NCBI GenBank assembly: GCA_019671005.1
Contig: CM033732.1
Span: 7,658,886-7,722,885, forward strand
Source: Hibiscus mutabilis
Lineage: Eukaryota; Streptophyta; Magnoliopsida; Malvales; Malvaceae
Length of the DNA: 64,000 nucleotides
Direction: 5' to 3'
Positions 36,501-48,244 of this stretch are shown here, one piece after another. Position 1 is the first letter of the stretch. Each line of letters opens with the position of its first letter. The notes under the pieces were generated by a model that saw nothing but the letters and a program-made list of their open reading frames with translations, was not told where the DNA came from and made no database searches. The translations under genes were made by a program, and so were the position numbers.

Positions 36501-38605
36501 CAGCAACATTCCAACCTACTTGTGGGGAGAGGCCGTGTTAACTGCCACTTATTTGATAAACCGTATGCCTAGTAAGGTTTTGAATTTCCATACTCCTCAA
36601 TCCATTTTCTTGGAGAGTTACCCCCACTTCCAGCCTATTTCTTCTATTTTACCTCTTAAAGTCTTTGGCTGCACTGTTTTTATTCATAATTCTGCTCCTA
36701 ATAGGTCCAAGTTCGATCCTAGATCCCTAAAATGCGTTCTGGTTGGGTATTCTTCACTAAAGAAGGGTTTACTCCCAAAACTACTCCTACTAAACAGCTT
36801 CTGGTTTACACAAGAAAAAAGAAAACTATACATGAGGCTATTCTGCAATCTGACACTTGCCGAGAGTTGGATTTAGGTCCAGTTGCCAATGTGGAAAAAG
36901 AAGGAACTAAGTACAGTAAGTCCACTTCTCCTAATCTTGATGATTTCCCTATTACCATTAGAAAGGGAGTAAGACAATGCACTAAACACCTCATTTAGAG
37001 ATTTGCTGGTTACAGCTCTTTATTGCCTTCTTTCCAAGCCTTTACACCTAGCTTAAATGAAGAACAAATCCCCTCAAATATTGATGAAGCATTAAAGGAT
37101 CCTAAATGGAGAAGGGCTGTTGAAGAGGAAATCAGTGCACTCGAGAAGAATGCTACATGGACTATAATAGACCTTCCACAAGGTAAAAAACCTGTTAGTT
37201 GTAAATGGATCTTTGCTATGAAATATAATTCTAATGGCAGTGTACAGAGATACAAAGCAAGACTAGTGGCTAAAGGATATACACAAACCTATGGGGTGGA
37301 TTTTACAGAAACTTTTGCTCCAATGGCTAAACTCAATACAGTTCAGGTACTACTAAGTCTTGCTGTCAACAATGGCTGGAAACTACATCAACTTGATGTT
37401 AAAAATGCCTTAATGGCAAACTCGAGGGGGAGGTCTATATGAAGGTACCACCTGGTTTGGAGTCTATTGAAGGAAATCAAAAGTTGTGCAAGCTTAATAG
37501 GTCACTATATGGGCTAAAACAGTCCCCTAGGGCCTGGTTTGAACGGTTCACCAAAGTGATCCTAAGAAATGGCTACAGGCAGTCCTTTGCCAATCATACA
37601 CTCTTCATCAAGAAAAATTCCAGGAACAAAAGAGCTATCCTAATTGTGTATGTGGATGACATAATCCTAACTGGAGATGATGAGGAGGAAATCAGGAGTT
37701 TAAAAACACTCCTAAACATGGAATTTGAAACTAAGGACCTAGGAAAGTTGAGATACTTCCTAGGTATGGAGGTTGCACGATCTAAAGAGGGGCTCGTAAT
37801 CAATCAAAGAAAGTATGTTCTTGATTTACTCAATGAAGCAGGTTTTTTAGGGTGTAAGCCAACAGATACACCAATGGAAGCCAGCCTAAAATTCAACAAG
37901 GAGGCAGCAAGCTCCTTAGCAGATAAAGATAGATTTCAAAGGTTAGTGGGAAAGCTAATCTACTTGTCATTAACCAGGCCGAATATAGCTTTTTTAGTAA
38001 ATGTAATTAGTCAACACATGGCTAATCCTAATGAAGAGCACATGGCAGCAGCTAACAGGATCCTGAAGTACTTGAAGAAAACTCCTAGACATGGTTTAAT
38101 GTTAAAAAAGTCACAAGACAGATCTGTGAAAGTCTTTACAGACTCTAGCTGGGCAGGGGACTTAACTGAAAGGAGATCTACTAGTGGCTATTGCACATTT
38201 GTGTGGGGAAACCTTGTTACTTGGAGACGTAAGAAACAATCAGTTGTTTCGAGAAGTAGTGCTGAGGCAGAATTTAGAGCCTTGGCATTGGGAATGTGTG
38301 AAGGAATCTGGATACTCAAGTTGCTGAAAGAATTATATCTTGAACAACAAGACTGTTTTGAAGTTCTGTGTGACAATCAATCTGCAATTCAGATCGCCAA
38401 AAATCCAGTTCAACATGATAGAACAAAACATGTTGTAATTGATAGGCACTTCATTTCAAAGAAAGTAAACAAAGGGATAATTGCTCTATCTTACATCCCT
38501 TCAGAAGGACAGTTAGCAGACATGTTTACAAAGGCCTTATCTAAACACGTATTTGACAATTTTGTATCCAAGCTGGGATTATACAATGTATATTCTCCAG
38601 CATGA
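33591..38605 (+). pseudogene. Copia-2 gag-pol polyprotein, broken and interrupted
   Basis: Gag begins at 33,591 and is in frame with 34,227-35,201 but has TAG stops near 34,029 and 34,152. The zinc knuckle (CDHCKKPGHSKEKCW) and protease (DSGASDHM) are present. The hAT insertion cuts the pre-integrase region. Integrase resumes at 36,142 (HSDIWGPSRVKN), stops near 36,406 and continues (TPQQNGIVERKNRHLLD). A deletion near 36,765 joins the integrase tail to the RT linker. RT carries DLPQGKKPVSCKWIF, then a frame change near 37,430, then NRSLYGLKQSPRAW and LIVYVDDIILTGDD. RNase H (SSWAGDLTERRSTSGYC) reaches the stop at 38,605. This copy cannot be autonomous. Confidence 0.92.
35165..36099. mobile_element. 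hAT-type non-autonomous element in Copia-2
   Basis: 935 bp, with inverted ends CTTAGTTTTAAAGGGCGC and, at the other end read inward, CTTAGTTTAAAAAAGCTCGC. Subterminal sequences are rich in GCGCCTAGGCG-like motifs on both sides, with an AT-rich centre. The flanks TCTTATTC (35,157-35,164) and TCCTATTC (36,100-36,107) form an 8-bp duplication with one mismatch. This length is diagnostic for hAT transposons, and removing the element restores the integrase reading (KASYSPSK). The open frame at 35,758-36,093 shows no transposase motif. Confidence 0.85.
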
Positions 38606-38612
38606 GGAGGAG

Positions 38613-38807
38613 TGTAGGAATATACGTGCAAGGAAATAGATTAAATTAAGGATTTTGTGATTATTTCTTGTAGTTACAATCCCTTAATTTAAGGGATTAT
38701 ATCTTTCTCTAGAATTAGTCTCTTTCCTAAGGTAGAGATATAGCTTGTATATAAATATGTAACAAATCCTTTTGATTGAAATAAGAGAATTACTCTAATT
38801 TACTACA
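38613..38807 (+). repeat. Copia-2 3' LTR
   Basis: 195 bp. It matches the 5' LTR except for a 15-bp deletion and a few substitutions. A purine-rich run (GAGGAGGAG) precedes it and GGTGC follows. Confidence 0.92.
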
Positions 38808-38812
38808 GGTGC

Positions 38813-38879
38813 TCTGCAAAACCCGATCTGGATTAGTCAGCCAGTGGGTCGGTCACCAGTGGTTAAACCGGAAAAAAAA
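38813..38879 (+). mobile_element. SINE, right part with poly(A) tail
   Basis: This is the continuation of the SINE at 33,232-33,340. It carries the conserved-looking body CCCGATCTGGATTAGTC and ends in GGAAAAAAAAG. Confidence 0.78.
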
Positions 38880-39100
38880 GATCCTACATTCAGAAATTTC
38901 AAAAAGAGTCTTTATGTGTCCAAGCATGCAACCCATCTAAGTTGACATGTATTGCTTCCAAGTAAAACAATTCTAAATAGCATTAACAATCTTAGTAGCT
39001 ATCCTATCTTCCCCATGATCTTCTTTCAAGTGAGCTTGATGGCCAACTTCCCATATATAAATATATATATATAAGAAAAAAAACTGCCATTTTCAATACA

Positions 39101-39241
39101 TTGTTATGAAATGATAAGGGAGCTTCATTGTTCATATCAATGTATTGAAAATGGCAGTTTTTTTCTTAATATATAAGAAAAAAACTGCCATTTTCAATAC
39201 ATTGATATGAACAATGAAGCCCCCTCATCATTTCATAACAA
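39101..39241. repeat. Near-perfect 68-bp inverted repeat, 5-nt loop
   Basis: The left arm 39,101-39,168 and right arm 39,174-39,241 match at 66 of 68 positions as reverse complements; the mismatches are at arm positions 16 and 21. The loop is ATATA. A third partial copy of the right arm lies at 39,070-39,103, so the left arm could pair with either side. The structure sits in the inferred villin first intron and would fold in both transcripts. It could be a small MITE, a recent inverted duplication or a small-RNA hairpin. Confidence 0.92.
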
Positions 39242-40604
39242 GTTTAGGAACCATCGATCGCAGAAGCATGCATTTGGTTGTGAGAATGATTATCTTCTTA
39301 ATAGAATCCTTAAACACATGGATAACTGATGAGTATATAAACTTCTCACCTCCATACATTAGTGTCAGGAATTTGATCCACATCAGAAGGAAGAGATTAA
39401 TACCCTAAGAATTCATATCTTCCTTTCAGAATCAGATCTACCGGTCCAGTCAAAATGCTCCATGAATTATTTATTTAGGCTACTACAATAATTACATCTT
39501 TAGTTCCTAATGACAGTATCCATACTAAGACTTTGCTGAGCTTGGTTGCAAAATTGGTGATAAAAATAGAATAAGAATGATGTCTACCATATAGTTAATC
39601 TCCTATTACAAAATTTATATTCCGCACCAGTATATGAAAGATTAAGAGCAACTTTTCAGCTTATGTAAACATGAACAATGTGTTCTGTCTATGCATCACA
39701 CATTGCCGAATTCAAAACATGAAGATGAAGTTCACATAATTGATAGGGGATCTCCAACCAGCATTCCGCTTTAAGCTTTTTTTTAATAAAAAAAAAGCAT
39801 ATATCCATATGCACACATTTGCCAACTTCACATGATATGGAATTTAATAATCTCCTATTATTCTGGCGAAAAAAATAAAATAAGCTAAACTGATTTTCTT
39901 TAAACCAATAATCCATAATTTTGATTATATTATAACAGAAGACCACTTATCCCACACACTCAGTTCCAAACGTTTGCTTGCAGTTGTTCCATGCTCTTAG
40001 GAGAATACCCTAATCAATCTAGCTAGAAACTTGCCACAAAAATCAATCAACAATGAGCACTTTGAGGAAAGCTATGCATTTTTAATTTAATCACACAAAC
40101 AATCAGAAGGCTGCAAGGAAGCAACGGAATTTTAGCATTAATGCCATTGATGAGAAATCCAAGCAGCAATTAACATGATCAATCACGGGATCAAAAAGCT
40201 AGGAAAAAACTGAATATGAAGAACCATTTAAAACTCAACTCAACTTAAGATCTTTTAATCTATAATGTTTGGCTACAATAACAAATTAAACCATTTATAA
40301 ATCCCCTGCCGAAAAACTGAATTCTTAACTTCTCTTACACTTACAATGGGAGAATAAAGATTTAACAAGCAGACAATCTGAAAAAAAAAATGACAATCGA
40401 ATCAGACACTTAGATCAAAACAAGAGTTAAGAAAAAAGAAACAAAACCCATTTAAGTTCAGACAATATCAAGCATACCCAGATCAACAGACATCAAAACA
40501 AACACGAAAAATGTAGATCCAAACAAAGAAATGATCAAAGCAATGAGTTGATCATATCAATCAGAGAAAAAGATAAACAGATGGGGACGAAGGCAACAGG
40601 GTAC

Positions 40605-40900
40605 CTGGAGAAAGATCTCTCTCCCTCTTTGAGTTCGAAGAAAGGAAGGGGTAAGCAGAGTAGGCAAATAAAAATGATGGGAAGATGTTGGGAAAGAAAA
40701 AAAGTGAATTATTGCGATGGTATCGTCATGTGTTGGTGAGTGTTTCTCTCTGACCAACTTTATCAATTCATTTTTCTCGAACTTTTTCGAGATTTGCAGA
40801 TTCAGATAGCCTGAAATATGAATAATGAATGAATTATGGTTGAAACTTGAAAGCCGAAAGAAGCAGCAATATAGAGAAAATAAAATATTTTTGGGTTTGT
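40605..40900 (-). promoter_or_regulatory. Villin 5' non-coding exon and likely promoter edge
   Basis: A CT-rich leader on the minus strand ends at TTTCTCCAG before a GTACCC donor (40,604). A TATATT motif near 40,868-40,874 and the polypyrimidine stretch above it are candidate core-promoter elements. Two very short upstream ORFs are visible: ATG AAT TGA starting at 40,771 and a six-codon frame from 40,729 to 40,709. The exon is inferred from splice signals and position; the transcription start is not determined. Confidence 0.5.
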
Positions 40901-40959
40901 TTGTGTTTACTGTTTGAAAGGAGACGAAAGAAAAAGAAAAGGAGAAGATTTTTTTTTAG

Positions 40960-42040
40960 GGTAAAGTATACAAATAATTACTGAACTATCTTAAAAAATA
41001 TAAAATAATCATTAGATTTTTAAAATTTACACAAAGATCGTTAAACTTTAATTTTTATTATAAAATAGTCACTTGACTGTTAATTGTTATTGACAGGGTG
41101 ACATGGCAGTTATAAAAATTTAAATAATAATACATTTAATTCTCTATATTTATACATTCAATCAATTTAGTCATAATTTGTAAATTATCAGTTGATTTAT
41201 CGTATGATATGTTAGGTCTTTTCTAAATAATTCCTATATGGGGGAGGGGTTGAGGAATTTTACTCCTAATAGGTCTAGAATTCACAACCTAAGAGAAGAA
41301 AAAAATGTTAATCGAGAGTTTTTAACCATTTGTTCCAGAGATTATTGACGATATGTTAGATCTTTAAATTAAAAGTTCAAATAAGTTAGGTTGAAAGATT
41401 TTTCCATAATAAGTTAAATTACTTATTATGATCTTTGTCATAACCCCTTGGAACATTAAAATAATTATATCGATGTTAATTGAGAGTTTTTAACCATTTG
41501 CATAGAATATGTTTTTGTTTTTATTTAATTAATTATATAATTTTATTTTGTTAAGTAATTACAATTCAAAGACACGTGAATCATTAAAATAGTTCATAAT
41601 AAGATATTGCTTAGCTATAAATTTCACTACCTTTATTTACTATAAAAGTGATTTAATATTTATCGACTTTTATTTATTCAAACTTTTTATATTTCACGGT
41701 GAAATTATTTTATTTAGGCTTGAACATAAAAATGTTTATATTTTATGTGTTTGTGTGTTTTTAAATAAATTATTATTTTACAAATTTATATGTACTTTTT
41801 ATGAGTTAACCATTCAGTCTTGATATCATTTTAGATATATTTATTTATTTTATGTTCATTTTCATTGCATGTTAATTATTTCTTCAATGTTGTGTCTGTG
41901 TCATTTATGCAATATTTTTGCATTATTTGTTACCCTGATTTAAATTATTGAAAAAATAATATTCAGATTTGTAGTGCAAAGGACTTAAATTTAAATTATT
42001 TAACTATTCAAAAAAATTAATTATTTAAATAATTGGGATG
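40960..42040. other. Upstream intergenic DNA, repeat-derived
   Basis: No gene is visible. The first 200 bp (GGGTAAAGTATACAAATAAT followed by phrases such as AAATAGTCACTTGACTG and GACATGGCAG) read like an interspersed repeat that abuts the villin promoter. The rest is AT-rich. Confidence 0.45.
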
Positions 42041-42044
42041 AAGC

Positions 42045-42315
42045 TTTATTTAGTATTTGAATGTGGCTACTTTTTCTAAATTGGTTTCTAAGTTTTTTGT
42101 CTACGTTAGTCCCCAAAATTTATATTTTTCCCATTTTAATCCCCTGACTAAACATCATATAAAAACAATTTTTTTTAATTAATAAATTATTTTATTAAAT
42201 AATTGAAATAACTCAACCATTTTTTCCAAACAATGACTAATGTAGACAAAAAACTCAAGAACCGATATGAGAAAGACAACCAAACTCGGGGCTAAATGAA
42301 ACTTTATCCCTAAAT
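42045..42315. mobile_element. MITE-like foldback
   Basis: The left segment TTTTTTGTCTACGTTAGTCC and the right segment GACTAATGTAGACAAAAAAC are inverted copies. Similarity extends outward (TTTATTTAGTATTTGAATGTGG against the reverse of AATGAAACTTTATCCCTAAATAA). It has no ORF. I could not fix the exact ends. Confidence 0.5.
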
Positions 42316-42818
42316 AATTTATTATAATCATTAAAATTTGGGTACCAATTTGGGAACAAAAAATTTTTAGTTGCCAATTTCAAAGAAAGTGCCTAGTTTA
42401 GGCATCAATTTGGAGCAAAAATTCTTTAGGTACCAACATAGGAAATGTGCCTAGTTCATGCACAAAATGTATACTTAAGAAAAAAAACAAATAAAAGAAA
42501 ACTAAATAGAAGAACTTAATGAATAGTCTGAGTGAAAAAATGATGTTCATCTTAAGAGACTCATATTCGAACAGCTTTGTGTGTAAGTTATGTGTTGGTT
42601 ACAAAAATATTAACAAATATAATTGTATAATAACTTTAAGTGTATAAAAAAGCTAAATAGGAATATGAAAGGAGAAAAAGCAGCTCATACAAGACCATTT
42701 AAAAGACAACTCATACCATTAAACTTTTAGGTGATTTCTGTTTTGAACCATTAAAACTTTAGGTTATTATCACATGATATATCATGTAGCAATGTCACTT
42801 TTAAAAATTATTGTTGGG

Positions 42819-42875
<57 letters not shown>

Positions 42876-43180
42876 TATTCTATTCACTACTTGCCCTAAA
42901 CACACTTTGAGTAAAATCAAAACTTATGTCGCCCATAGTTTTCATCTTCCCTTAAATAATTTGGGCCTAACATTTATATATTTCATATATTTAAATAGGG
43001 GCAGTTCAAAAATTTAATGAGTCTTATATAATTTTCAAAATTCTTAATTTATAATCTAAAAAGAGATATAAGAGTTTTTTAAAGTTACCTTAATAAAAAT
43101 ATATTGTTAGATTATCCTATTAAATAGCAAAAAAAATTGCATCTAAAAATGAGTCTAACAAGACTTAAACATATTAAGGT
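42316..43180. other. AT-rich spacer
   Basis: Non-coding. It contains a short direct repeat (TTTGGGTACCAATTTGGGA and TTTAGGTACCAACATAGGA, 42,340-42,440) and the AAT microsatellite listed separately. Confidence 0.5.
42821..42874. repeat. (AAT)18 microsatellite
   Basis: Eighteen uninterrupted AAT units. Confidence 0.97.
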
Positions 43181-43540
43181 TCCATTTTAGAACGCTTTTC
43201 AAAACTGCTTTTGAGGGTAAAAGCATTTTCCGAGCCAAAAAAACAATGTAGAACATATAGTTTTCATGCCAAAGTGTTTTTGAGCTTGGTTGGAAATGCA
43301 TTTTTCAAAAGAAATTTTTTAGCTTTTGGTTCTTCCAAAAGTACTTTTAAACAAAATCACTCGTTTGTCTTTATCCATGTCACCGATTCTTTTATAATTT
43401 TTAAAAAAATATCTAAAATAAATATTTTATCTACTTAAAAGCATTTTTAACGACAACCTCAAATACTCAAATCTTAAATCAAACAATCTAAAAAGTATTT
43501 TTCAAAATATCTTTTTAAAAGCACTTTTCAAAAGCAATGA
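43180..43540. mobile_element. Possible foldback element with CTTTTCAAAA ends
   Basis: The left end (ACGCTTTTCAAAACTGCTTTTG) and right end (AAAAGCACTTTTCAAAAGCAATG) are roughly inverted, with a non-coding centre. Similarity is limited and no target duplication was identified. Confidence 0.35.
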
Positions 43541-43562
43541 TAAGTACATCGACATTTTTCTT

Positions 43563-43881
43563 TGGCTTATATCACAAATAAGTACCTCAAGTATATCACC
43601 TTTTTCATCTAAGTACCTAAAATATTTTTGGTAAAAATGATCCCCTAAAGTATATTTTTGGTCAAAATAGGTACCTAAAGTTTTTTTTTTGTCACAATAG
43701 GTACATAAAGTATATATTTAAGTAGGTTCCTAAAAGTTGACATGTGGCTTTGATTAAAAAATAATTTAAGTACATATTATGACAAAAAATATATTTTAGG
43801 TACCTATTTTGACCAAAAAATATTTTAAGTACTTAGATGAAAAAAGTGATATATTTTGATGCTTATTTGTAATATAAGCCT
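43563..43881. mobile_element. MITE with long terminal inverted repeats
   Basis: The left arm starts TGGCTTATATCACAAATAAG and the right arm, read inward, starts AGGCTTATATTACAAATAAG. Similarity continues for over 100 bp, so most of the 319-bp element can fold on itself. Flanks TTTTTCTT on both sides give a candidate 8-bp duplication, although the T-rich context makes this uncertain. Confidence 0.75.
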
Positions 43882-45467
43882 TTTTTCTTCCCCCTCATAC
43901 TTTACTGCCAGTACAAAACCAATCTTTTATTTTTTTCCTTGCAAGTATTTAACTTAATCCATTTTGATTTTTTTTTAAAGTCTTGTACGATCATTCACAT
44001 TACACGTGTCCAAAATTGACACGGTATTCAAATATATAAACCTCTAAAAATGAAACATGGTCATATCGGATTATTGATTAACAATCGTTTTAGATAAGAT
44101 TACTTCTAAAAAAAAATGGGAATACCCTTGATCATATTTATTTTGTAGGGATCACATAAATTAGTTAAGAGCGAATTAATTGATCGAAATGAATTAAACC
44201 GGTTAATTGGTTAGTGTTTGTAATAAATCCATTTAATTATAAAAGATATAATTTTAATGTATTTTGAGTCTCATTTTATTCGGTTTTGTAATTAAGCTAT
44301 AGGAAAATTCAGTTTACTTCAATTCAATCAAAATTTATGCTAAAGTTAACTTATCTAGCTCGGCCGAGTTATACTTAATTTTATAAATATTTTATATTAA
44401 AATTTAATTTTAAAATATTAATATAAAATAGATTTTAATATATACTAAATCAGTTGAATTAGTGTATTTGCGTTGTATCTTATTATCATGTGTATTTTTT
44501 CCGATTAGATTTAGGGTTTTTTAATGATAATTAAGATTTGATTTTAATAAAAATCATTTGTCATTATATTACAAACTCAGTTAACATATATTTTATAATT
44601 AAATTTAATAATTATTTACTTTATTAACAATATTATTATTATTATGGACTCATGGATAAAAAAAAGTAGTGAGGACCCAAAAGAAAAAGTAGTTAACAAA
44701 ACAGCCTTACAGGCCTTTTTATGGTCATACATACCTTTCACGATCCAGCAAATCCAGCTTGACCTTGGACAACATAAAGCCTTTCTTATTTGGTAATTTT
44801 TTTAATAAAAATTCTTTTTTAATCATCGGTATTAACTCATTGACTGACTAATACAAATAAGATACTATAGAGACTCGTTATTGGATGACCATCTCAACCC
44901 AATTTACTCGATTCACAAGATTTCTACTAAGTATTTATTTTCTACATTTGTGACCACTATTTTCTTATATGTAGTATATAGTTATAATGGATGAGTATTT
45001 GATGTATCAATGGTGTATAAGTGAACCAAATGATTACACATCGTTAAAATGAATTAAAAGAATTTTCTTTTTTATTTCTTCAAAAAGAATTTAGTTTTAG
45101 AATTTCATTATAATATATCTAGACTTGACAAATTTGGTCCGAGACCCGAACCGATTTATCCGACCTAAAACCCGAATATGATGGTCCAAACTTAATCCCA
45201 ATCAAAATCGACCCAAATTTTAATTGAACAGAAAGCAACCCCTACCTAATTTGACCCGAATGGAAATCGGCTCGAATTTAATTTGCTTAAATATGTATGT
45301 TTCATTCTCATTTTGTATTATATTACTAATTAACAACCACCTATAGTAATAGTTTAATGGTTCTATTAAAAAATAGTTTAATGGCTTAATATCATCTTTT
45401 TTTTCCAATAAAAGATTATCTTCATATATTGACTCAAATCGAAAATCTTCTGATCCAATATTGACCT
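43882..45467. other. AT-rich intergenic DNA
   Basis: No gene. A passage at 45,140-45,260 rich in CCCGAA/GACCC motifs looks like the edge of another interspersed repeat. It directly precedes the LTR at 45,468. Confidence 0.5.
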
Positions 45468-48244
45468 TGTAACACCCCCAACCCGGATGTCACAATTTGG
45501 GCCTCAAGCCCAAACCAAAACTATAAAATTTCTCAAACTAGGTTTAGCCCAAACAAGGTATTTTCCAAAACATTTAGATCCAATAGTTGAAAACACAGAT
45601 AAACAATTTAAATCGTTACAAATGAGCTCCACTTTAATTTAAAACATTTAAACATTCGACTTGATAAATACAATTTCAAAAGTAAGAATTACAATCTCGA
45701 CCATGTAAGGTCCTATGAATACATAGCCCACTAAACACAAGTATCGTACTCCGAAAACCTCCTCATACTGGAATCTTGTACTGATACTGCTCCTCAAACC
45801 CACGATCCGACGATCAACCTATGTACGAAAACAACGGGTCCGAGCACTGAGCTTACAAAGCTCAGTGATACACATCTACTCTACTATAATTCATGCTAAT
45901 CATAAACATAAGCATGCAAGCTAATACGAGCAATAAGGAGAGATAAACAAACACATGACGTTACCACTAGTCGCCTAAACACATGCTCTCATCAAATCAA
46001 TCATCATACATGGCACACAAGGCCCAACCATACTCGGGGTCTCACCAGACCATCTGAACAAAAGCACACAAGTCATACCACAAACCTGGAGTGAGGCTTG
46101 GTGTCACACAGCCTCGGGAATATACACTCTGAGTGAGACCCAGTATCATACAACCTCGAGAACATACACTCTCTCTAGGTAAGGCCTGATATCACAAAGC
46201 CTTAGGAACATACACCCATACTCGGTATATCTCCTCGAGTATCTTCGAATGAGGCCAAGTGTCACACAGTGTCGGGAACGTACATTCGGTATTCTTTAAC
46301 CATGGTGTTGTAACACGCTCTCTGGGTATTCGAATCCCATCAATCAAAGGTGACTCAATCACACAGGTGCCCGTACTTGGCACGTAACACCATACGATCC
46401 ACCACGGATCCTTATAGTTTGCTATTACAAACAAGCCACTCAACATTTTTACCATGTTATTACTCATTATGAAAGTGTACATTAATCATCTTCATTAATT
46501 ATCTCTATTAATTCGTATTATCTCATTAATATCTCATGTCAATTTCCATCTTTTTATTAGCATTATTAATTATTCCATTAGATGGGTATCAGTACTTAAA
46601 CTTGAGTATCGATAAGGTACCCCTAGGTATCGGTGCTCGCACGCGTACCGATACTAAAATAGCTTACTGGAAATCCTTAATTTTTACAAGTATCGGTACG
46701 GGTTGACCCATACCGAGACGGCTCCCACTAGCGTACCGGTATGACCAAAGCTTGCACCGATACCCTATTCATAGGTTCGCACCATTTCCTTGAATTGCGG
46801 TTTTACAACGCTTACTCAATCCTTAAAGCTTATGAAAGTCATTGAGGTTTGTTTACTAACGTATTTAATTAATTAATATTAATTACGAGTTTCATGATCC
46901 TTTATTCAAATATTACCAATTATCAGTCCATCTAGTATAATCTCCATCGAACATGTCAATTCATATTTTAAGCACTCAAGCAACAAAATATGTAATCAGC
47001 CAATTAGATAATTATACTAATATTCAAACGGCCCTACACGATCTAAATCTCATAATAGTCTCGAATATTCTCAAGCTCACCAGGCATCTCAATATTTACC
47101 AAGTCCCACAATACCGGTCTCAACACATGCTTATTCATCTTCTACCAATTTTACAGATGCTAACATGCAAAGCAATCACATTTATGATGCTCATGAAGCA
47201 ATAAGAGTTCAAGGTATACTAACCTTAAGCACTAGCAATAAATCTTCATCCGAGCATCCCGATACTCCATTTGGTCTGATACCCGAACTTAAATAATCCT
47301 CTAATAAAAATGAATACGAAAATACATTAGTTTCATGCATCCCCTATTGAAATCACAAGGCCAAACGCATAAAAATAGCTTACCGGGTTTGAATTTGGCA
47401 AAACGGGCAACGCTAACGGACTTAGAACTTCAAGAAACCCCCAGGTAAAGTCCCCAAGAAAAAGTCAACAGCTGGTCAACGACCGGTCAACGGCCTGATC
47501 AACAAGTTTGGTGATCCAGTATGGCGCGGTACACAACAGTTAGGGTGCACTAGCGGGTAATGATCTGGTCCGACAAGAAGTATGTGTACTCGGGTACACT
47601 GATCTAGTGTGGCACAGTGCACCTCAACATGGTGCACCCGTCTGGTAGATGCACGCCCACCCTCGGTGGTGGTGTGTAGAGGCGCGTGAAGGGTCTTTCG
47701 GTGGTCGAACGAACGAGCTCCATCCCCATTGTTTTGATGATGGGGAGCACATCAGTGGCCTTAAAATCTGGTTTTGACTATCGAAACCCCCTCAACTCAA
47801 TAACCCACAACTTGTTTCTCCCCACCTCAGCGAACGATAGGTAGCGATGACGGTGAAGTGAACACCGGCTGACTCGTCTCGGTGAGCTCTTTCCAACGAT
47901 ACCAGCGGTGTCATGAACGGAGGCTTGGACGACGATAGATCAAAATTTAAACCTTTCTCTCTCTTTTTCTCTCCTATCTTTCTATTTTTCTCTCTCTCTC
48001 TCTCATCAAATCAAATCTTCATCCCTTTTTTCCACCCACCACACACTTTATCTCTTTCCTCTAATATTTTAAAATTCAAAACCCTTCAAAAAAATAAAAC
48101 CATTTTAAATAGAAGCCCAACACCACATTCTCCCTTTTTTGCCACTAGGTCCAAATTAATTATTCTTAATTTAGGCTCTCAACAAAAAGGCCCAATGCCT
48201 AGGTCTGAGACCTGATTCACTAACCAGAAATTCGAGTCGTTACA
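45468..48244 (-). repeat. LARD LTR (3' LTR in element orientation), complete
   Basis: 2,777 bp, bounded by TGTAACACCCCCAACCC and GAGTCGTTACA on the plus strand. It includes clustered GTATCGGTAC/GTACCGATAC-type motifs at 46,580-46,770 and a CT-rich run at 47,957-48,004. Confidence 0.88.

Larger units (their letters stand above)
33341..38807 (+). mobile_element. Copia-2 LTR retrotransposon inside the SINE
   Basis: A 5.5-kb Ty1/copia element, antisense to villin. LTRs at 33,341-33,550 (210 bp) and 38,613-38,807 (195 bp) begin TGTAGGAATATACG and end TTTACTACA. GGTGC is duplicated at 33,336-33,340 and 38,808-38,812. A primer site TGGTATCAGAGAAGG follows the 5' LTR. The 3' LTR lacks 15 bp that lie between two TTTCCTAA direct repeats in the 5' LTR, a pattern expected from slippage. 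A 935-bp hAT-type element interrupts it at 35,165-36,099. Its proteins are clearly related to those of Copia-1 but the LTRs are different. Confidence 0.95.
32944..40604 (-). other. Villin first intron (7.7 kb, transposon-rich)
   Basis: The intron separates the non-coding first exon from the start-codon exon. It is inferred from the GTACCC donor at 40,604 and the CATGCAG acceptor at 32,944. It contains the SINE/Copia-2/hAT nest and the 39,101-39,241 hairpin. Without the Copia-2 insertion it would be about 2.2 kb. The rest (33,000-33,230, 38,880-39,060, 39,250-40,600) is AT-rich with no gene. Confirmation needs a transcript. Confidence 0.65.
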
